Shown here: positions 37,078 through 41,679 of the stretch, piece after piece
Layout of the letters: the number at the start of each line of letters is the position of its first letter
How positions within the stretch are numbered: the stretch's first letter is position 1
Assembly: GCF_900197685.1 (NCBI RefSeq)
Contig: NZ_FZMF01000008.1
Span: forward strand, 1-41,679
Source of the DNA: Helicobacter baculiformis
GTDB lineage: Bacteria; Campylobacterota; Campylobacteria; Campylobacterales; Helicobacteraceae
Direction of reading: 5' to 3'
Length of the DNA: 41,679 bases
The notes under the pieces: model-generated
Told to the model about the DNA's origin: nothing
The model's database searches: none
Seen by the model: only the letters and a program-made list of their open reading frames with translations
Position numbers and translations under genes: made by a program

Positions 37078-38096
37078 ATGTTGCCATTATTCGGTTTTCA
37101 GCCCTAGGCGATATTATCTTAAGTGCGGTTTTTCTCCCCTTTATTAGGGAGCACTATCCACAGGTGCGTATCCACTGGTTTGTGGATACGATCTTTGCAC
37201 CTATTCTACTACACTCGCCCTATATTGATCATTTACATATCATTCCCTACAAACAGACTCTACATACGAAGAATCCGCTCCAAATTTGGAATTTTTACCG
37301 CAATCTTAAACAACACACGGAAGATTTCGATGTGCTGATAGACATGCAAGGTTTGCTTAAATCAGCACTATTTGGAGCATGCGTCCGTAAAAAAGCTTTT
37401 GTGGGCTTTGACATCTCTTCTATCAAAGAACGCTTGGCGAGTTTATTCTATAGTCATAAAGTTACAATTCCTTACAGCACACATATTCTCAAGCGTAACC
37501 AAGCGATACTTGAGCACGGATTTAACATGCTCAACACATGCATTTGGGATCACGCTTTAGAAATGCGTCATTCTGCCTTTTATCTCCCTTCTTGTCCTCA
37601 GCTACATTCTTTGTTCAAGGGAACACGCCCTAAAATTCTTTTTGTGCTAGAAGCCTCTACACCAAACAAAATGTACCCATGGCAACATTTTGCTCAAGTG
37701 GGGCGCTTACTCCAAAATAAAGATGTAGAAATTGTCATCTTATGGCATGCGCATTTTAAGCATGCTCAAGCCCTCTATGATGCGCTCAAATCCCGAATGC
37801 CTACGATCTTACTTCCTCCCTTAAAGCTTGAAGAGATTAAAACTTTAGTGTCTTTAGTTCATGTTGTTGTAGGAGGAGATACGGGTATTGTACATCTAGC
37901 GTGGGCGCTTCAAATTCCATCAGTAACTCTTTATGGCAATACCCCTAAAACGCGTTTTGCGTTGGAAGGGTACGCCCAAATCGCCTTAGTGGGCAATGCC
38001 CACGCGAACTATTCTAAGAGGGATTTCTCTATCCAGCGCATTTCTCCTCAACAAGTCGCCCAGGCTATTATACAACTCATAGAAAAGAAATCATGA
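37074..38096 (+). CDS. waaC: Lipopolysaccharide heptosyltransferase I
   Basis: Adds the first heptose to KDO in the LPS inner core, on the cytoplasmic face. 340 residues, GT9 family: N-terminal FSALGDIILS with the catalytic acid in the first domain, DVLIDMQGLLKSAL, and the C-terminal ADP-heptose pocket with VVVGGDTGIVHLAWAL and TLYGNTPKTR. Start ATGA overlap with ppx; its stop overlaps the acyltransferase gene. HP0279-like position in H. pylori, from memory. Confidence 0.93.
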   Translation: MNVAIIRFSALGDIILSAVFLPFIREHYPQVRIHWFVDTIFAPILLHSPYIDHLHIIPYKQTLHTKNPLQIWNFYRNLKQHTEDFDVLIDMQGLLKSALFGACVRKKAFVGFDISSIKERLASLFYSHKVTIPYSTHILKRNQAILEHGFNMLNTCIWDHALEMRHSAFYLPSCPQLHSLFKGTRPKILFVLEASTPNKMYPWQHFAQVGRLLQNKDVEIVILWHAHFKHAQALYDALKSRMPTILLPPLKLEEIKTLVSLVHVVVGGDTGIVHLAWALQIPSVTLYGNTPKTRFALEGYAQIALVGNAHANYSKRDFSIQRISPQQVAQAIIQLIEKKS

Positions 38097-39034
38097 GTCT
38101 CCGTAGAGAATGGAATTTCTTTTGTGCGAAGCTTTTAGAATGGGGAGTAAATGCGCTAGGTTTTGGGCTTGCCAAGCTTCCACATCGAGGTTTTGTGGCA
38201 TGTGTGCATGCGCTGGGTTTTATGATGTCTAAACTAGATCGGCGGCGTTGTTGGGACGCTAGAGCAAATTTAGATTTTGTATTCCCCACAATGAGTCGAG
38301 AGCAAAAAGAGACAATTATTAGGCGGGGGTATGATAACCTTGCCTTTATCCTATTGGAGAGCATACGAGTGGTATTTCTACCTAAAAAGAGCTATGATGC
38401 ACGCTTTACGTACATCGATCAGCATCACATCTTTGATGCGCTCCAAAAAGATGGACAGGCGATTGTGATGGGCATGCACTTTGGTTACTGGGAGGCAATG
38501 GGCACTTCTTTAGCACAGTATTATCCTGAACAGGACAAGGGTTCTTTGGGCAAATTGACCAAATCCACATGCGTTAATACTATACTGATTAAAAGGCGCG
38601 AAGCTTTCGGAGTACATTTTATTAATAAAATTGGAGCTTTTAAAGATTTGCTGAAAATCTATAATCGAGGTAAGGGTTTGGTGGGTATTTTGGTCGATCA
38701 AAATATTTCATCCAAAGAAGGGGTTGTTGTGCGTTTTTTTGGCAAAGAAGCGACACATACTACCATCGCCTCCATCTTATCGCGTCGCTACAATATCGCT
38801 ATTATACCTGTGATCGTAGATTTTAATCAGGACTATAGTCATTATACTGCTACTTACTACCCTCCCATCAGAGCCAAAAACACTCAAGATATAGCCGCAG
38901 ATATTTTAGAGGCTACCCAAGAGCAAGCTAGCTTAAGCGAGCATATTATTAGAAATCATCCCGAAAGTTGGTTTTGGTTTCATCGGCGCTTTAAGAGTAC
39001 ATACCCTGAAATTTACAAAAAACGCAGGAGCTGA
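38093..39034 (+). CDS. Lipid A biosynthesis lauroyl/secondary acyltransferase (HtrB/WaaM-type)
   Basis: Adds a secondary acyl chain to lipid A. 313 residues, with one membrane-association segment near the N-terminus. The catalytic pair is in HFGYWE (His129, Glu134), an HX4E variant of the HX4D motif, with later GILVDQN and HPESWFWFHRRFK blocks typical of the family. Coupled to waaC by a 4-base overlap, so inner-core and lipid A maturation are co-expressed. Confidence 0.92.
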   Translation: MSLRREWNFFCAKLLEWGVNALGFGLAKLPHRGFVACVHALGFMMSKLDRRRCWDARANLDFVFPTMSREQKETIIRRGYDNLAFILLESIRVVFLPKKSYDARFTYIDQHHIFDALQKDGQAIVMGMHFGYWEAMGTSLAQYYPEQDKGSLGKLTKSTCVNTILIKRREAFGVHFINKIGAFKDLLKIYNRGKGLVGILVDQNISSKEGVVVRFFGKEATHTTIASILSRRYNIAIIPVIVDFNQDYSHYTATYYPPIRAKNTQDIAADILEATQEQASLSEHIIRNHPESWFWFHRRFKSTYPEIYKKRRS

Positions 39035-39062
39035 AGAGACCTTAAGAAGCTCCGGATTCTAC

Positions 39063-40689
39063 TTAGCTAACCAATGTACATTCTACACAAACCAACACGC
39101 AATCCACATAGTCGTAAGTGCCCACCACGCGCACCAAATCCCCCTTTTGCAAGCAGGGGAGTTTGTGAAACCACCACAAGACTTTGAGCAATCCGCTAGA
39201 ATCCTCAAGCTCCAAGCGGGCATGTTCGCGATTGCGCCCCATTAAGACATGATTTTTCAAGCGCGCCCGCACGGCAAATTGCGGGGGTTCATTGCCCACG
39301 CCATAGGGCTCACCCTGTTTGAGCAGGGCTAAAAACTCGCTAGAGTGCAAAGTGGCGATGCGATCCACTTCAAAAAGCATGGTGTCTTTCTAAATAGATC
39401 AAAGCGTCTTGAAAATCTTGTTGGCTCTCAAAGACCATCCCACAAGCGCGTTTGTGCCCACCCCCCATGACATTGATCCCGCTGGTTTGCAAATGCCCTA
39501 GTAGGGCGATGAGATCGATTTCTTTGGAGCGCAAAGAGGCTTCAATGCTCTCTTGTTCGTAGCGCCAACACAAACTCATTCTGCTGGCATGTTGCTCTAA
39601 GAGTTGGTTGGCAATCAAGCCCATAAGCCCGCGCGCGATCGCCCCACCCGCATGCACCACCCCCCCACACACCACCGCCTTTAAACTCTCTTGAGTTTGG
39701 GCGATCAGATCTTTGCGCTGTTGGTGGGCTTGGAGTAAAAGATGGGCGTAATGGGGGTTAGCCTCTGTATTGGAGAGCAAATCCACCACCACGCTACAAT
39801 GCACGCACCCCTCAATGCCATCCATGCGCCCCACGGCGTTAATGGGGGCGATAATATCCCAACTGAGCATGCTCAATTTGTATTTTTGGGGGTAGGAGCG
39901 GCTTTTGAGCTGGTAGAGTTGGGCTAGATTGGCCGGCATAGAGGTTTGCAGGGTGTGATCCATGCGCTGGACTAGGTGGCGGTTATAGGGGGTGCTCAAA
40001 TCCATCATATCCCCAATGGTGCTAAGCCCGGCTAAAACCTGCATGTAAGTCCAATCTTGCGGGCGCATTTTAATATGGTAGCGCTTGGCGTAGGCAAGCA
40101 TGAGCAAATAGCCCACACACGCCCCGCTAATGCCATGAAAGGGGTGGTTATCACTTAAGAGTGGATGCACAAAGGCATCGCAGGCAGGGATACGCCCCTC
40201 TAAAAACTCATGGTGATCGCTCAAAATTAAGGGGGTGTTGTGGGCATGCAAAAAATCACAGACGGCATCTAGAATAGTCGCGCCATTATCAATGGTTAAA
40301 AACAGGCTATTGTGAAAATCTAGGGGCTCTCCCCCTGCTAATTGCCCCTGAGCGTAGCGCGTGCGTACAAGGCGGCGTTTTTGGGCGTATTCTTCTAAGA
40401 GCTCCACACTCATGCCATAGCTATCGGTGTTGCGGCGCGGGATGATGTAGGCAAGTTTGGGGTGCTTGATCACATGTCTTAAAAAATAAAGTACAAGCGC
40501 TGTCCCGCTCATGCCATCGCAATCGTAATCGCCCCCAAGGATGATCTGGCGTTGTGTTTGGATGGCTCCATGCAAAAGGCTTAGGGCTTGGGACACCGCG
40601 CCCATTTCTAACACGCTCTCTAGGCTAAATTTGTGCTTGCCATCGTCCTTAGTGATGTTTGCAATATGGGCACGAAACGCCTCTAACAT
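39063..40689 (-). pseudogene. recJ: Single-stranded-DNA exonuclease RecJ, interrupted by a one-base frameshift
   Basis: 5'-3' single-strand exonuclease of recombination and mismatch repair. The first part, 40689 to 39370, holds motif I GGDYDCDG, the DHH segment LILSDHHEF, and DHHA1 GGGHKRACG. It ends ...RHHAF then TGA. The C-terminal OB-like domain continues in the next frame (LLKQGEPYGVGNEPPQF to 39063). Removing one T from the T5 run (plus-strand A at 39372-39376) joins ...HHAF directly to EVDRIATLHS and gives one 541-residue RecJ. ATG 40689 overlaps the queE stop (ATGA); the longer frame from 40761 intrudes into queE and is unlikely. A sequencing error, ribosomal slippage or true mutation are all possible. 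Confidence 0.85.
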
Positions 40690-41441
40690 CAACGCCCCCG
40701 CGTATCGCCCCATAGGCGGATATGCAAGCGATCGCTCAAATGATACCCTCTTTGCAAGCACACAGGGGCTAAAATTTTGGCATGTTCTTCTATGCTATGG
40801 GTACCTAGGGGCATCAGATAAATGGGTGGGGGAGGGCAGGCTAGAGTCTCTAAGATGGAGTCGATTTGGGCTAGGTCTTGATCTAGGGCTTTGGGGCGCA
40901 CCACGAATTTAAAGATCGCGCGCGCGTGCTCTAGGATCGCATGCAGGGCGGCGTAATTGAGTCGCTTGTGCGCGCTCTCCAAGCTGAAGGCGAGTTTGAC
41001 ACTCAAGGTAAAATGCAAGGCGCGCAGGGGGGGGCAGAACTCAAAAGACACACTCCCATTACTCTCCACACTGATAAAATACCCCTGCTCTAAAAGTGTT
41101 TCTAGCGCGCTTAAAAGGAGGGGATTTTGAAAATGCAAGGTGGGTTCGCCTCCTGTGAGCACGATATGGGGTAGGTGGGGCGTGGGGGGAGTGAGCGCGT
41201 AGATGAGATCTAACAATTCTTGAGCGCTCTTTAGCTTGCGCCACTCTTGGGCATAGAGGGGATGTACCGCATACGCGCTATCACAGCCCACAATCTTACG
41301 CCCCTGTACAATAGCCCCAACCCCAAAACCCTTGCAGCGCAAATTACACCCGCCCAAGCGCACAAAGACACTGGGCGCGCCCACATGCGCCCCCTCCCCC
41401 TGCAGGCTGTAAAAGGCTTCCACGAGGGGGATGGGTGTCAT
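40689..41441 (-). CDS. queE: 7-carboxy-7-deazaguanine synthase
   Basis: Radical SAM enzyme making CDG, precursor of queuosine in tRNA. 250 residues. FYSLQGEGAHVGAPSVFVRL and GGCNLRC open the sequence; the third cluster cysteine is not at CX2C but after a long insertion, in GFGVGAIV ... IVGCDSAYAV. LTGGEPTLH is the SAM-binding GGE motif. Coupled to queD upstream and recJ downstream by 4-base overlaps. Confidence 0.93.
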   Translation of the reverse strand: MTPIPLVEAFYSLQGEGAHVGAPSVFVRLGGCNLRCKGFGVGAIVQGRKIVGCDSAYAVHPLYAQEWRKLKSAQELLDLIYALTPPTPHLPHIVLTGGEPTLHFQNPLLLSALETLLEQGYFISVESNGSVSFEFCPPLRALHFTLSVKLAFSLESAHKRLNYAALHAILEHARAIFKFVVRPKALDQDLAQIDSILETLACPPPPIYLMPLGTHSIEEHAKILAPVCLQRGYHLSDRLHIRLWGDTRGR

Positions 41442-41679
41442 AGGGGGATTTGCTGTAGGGGGCTAAAGGGCTTTTTGGGGGGGATGATCGCGCAGGCTAG
41501 GAGATAATAATACTGCTTGAGCCGATCTATCAAAGCGGAGTTTGGCATCTCCTCTAAAATGCCCGGAGAAAAACACACACTCTCTAAAGAGATAGAACGC
41601 ATTAAATCCGGATTTTGCAAATCGGCTTTAAAACTTTGGGCATAGCCATAATTGGTTTCATGTACGCGCACCGCACTCA
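41438..41679 (-). CDS. queD: 6-carboxy-tetrahydropterin synthase, C-terminal part (cut by window edge)
   Basis: Converts 7,8-dihydroneopterin triphosphate to 6-carboxy-tetrahydropterin, the substrate of QueE. Only the last 80 or so codons are present. The frame enters the window as SAVRVHETNYGYA, matching the family's VxVxET core, so the GTG at 41671 is an internal valine and not a start. The catalytic His/Cys residues lie outside the window. The last 40 residues after the core are longer than in many QueD proteins. Confidence 0.85.
   Translation of the reverse strand, partial: SAVRVHETNYGYAQSFKADLQNPDLMRSISLESVCFSPGILEEMPNSALIDRLKQYYYLLACAIIPPKKPFSPLQQIPL

Overview
The window reads as chromosomal DNA of a gastric Helicobacter other than a typical H. 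pylori strain. The evidence is the oorDABC gene order, the dapA / reductase / pgsA and accB-accC / dcd neighbourhoods, four Hop-type outer membrane proteins, simple-repeat contingency loci, and many proteins that look like H. pylori orthologues. Base composition looks like the mid-40s % GC by eye (not computed), which would fit the H. felis / H. bizzozeronii group better than H. pylori. Species assignment is inference.

Layout. 1-1.13 kb: a GT8 glycosyltransferase on the minus strand, split by a double poly-C tract. 1.28-9.64 kb: a packed plus-strand block with ppk, pyrD, an M16 peptidase, dapA, a FabL-like reductase, a membrane protein, pgsA and rseP. 9.6-11.4 kb: two outer membrane proteins, the second interrupted by a heptanucleotide repeat. 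11.4-14.5 kb: ppsA-pepE on minus, with its own promoter. 14.5-21.9 kb: a long minus-strand run, oorDABC, then a fused lysA / chorismate mutase / degenerate prephenate-dehydratase gene, a DUF2156-like gene and a pabB-pabC fusion. 22-26.2 kb: a large Hop protein, a 52-residue lipoprotein, a two-helix membrane protein, rlmH and accD. 26.3-26.7 kb: tRNAs Lys-Glu-Val-Asp-Glu behind a near-consensus promoter. 26.7-31.7 kb: a lipoprotein (minus), then der, an AAA+ ATPase and dnaN (plus). 31.8-34.3 kb: accC-accB (minus), divergent from dcd. 34.4-35.2 kb: a small outer membrane protein and tRNA-Asn. 35.4-39.0 kb: ferredoxin, ppx/gppA, waaC and an htrB-type acyltransferase in one overlapping run. 39.1-41.7 kb: queD (partial), queE and a frameshifted recJ.

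How the genes fit together. Most are housekeeping: 2-oxoglutarate oxidation, lysine/diaminopimelate, folate and pyrimidine precursors, fatty-acid initiation (accBCD), phospholipid and lipid A assembly, polyphosphate synthesis and breakdown (ppk and ppx), queuosine precursors and replication/translation factors. The unusual content lies in two surface loci read here in the OFF frame (the GT8 enzyme and the heptad-repeat Hop protein), the lysA fusion, a FabL-type rather than steroid-dehydrogenase-type reductase, the one-base recJ frameshift and a divergent second tRNA-Glu. I see no CRISPR array, insertion sequence, prophage or obvious defence island. No gap between genes exceeds 300 bases.
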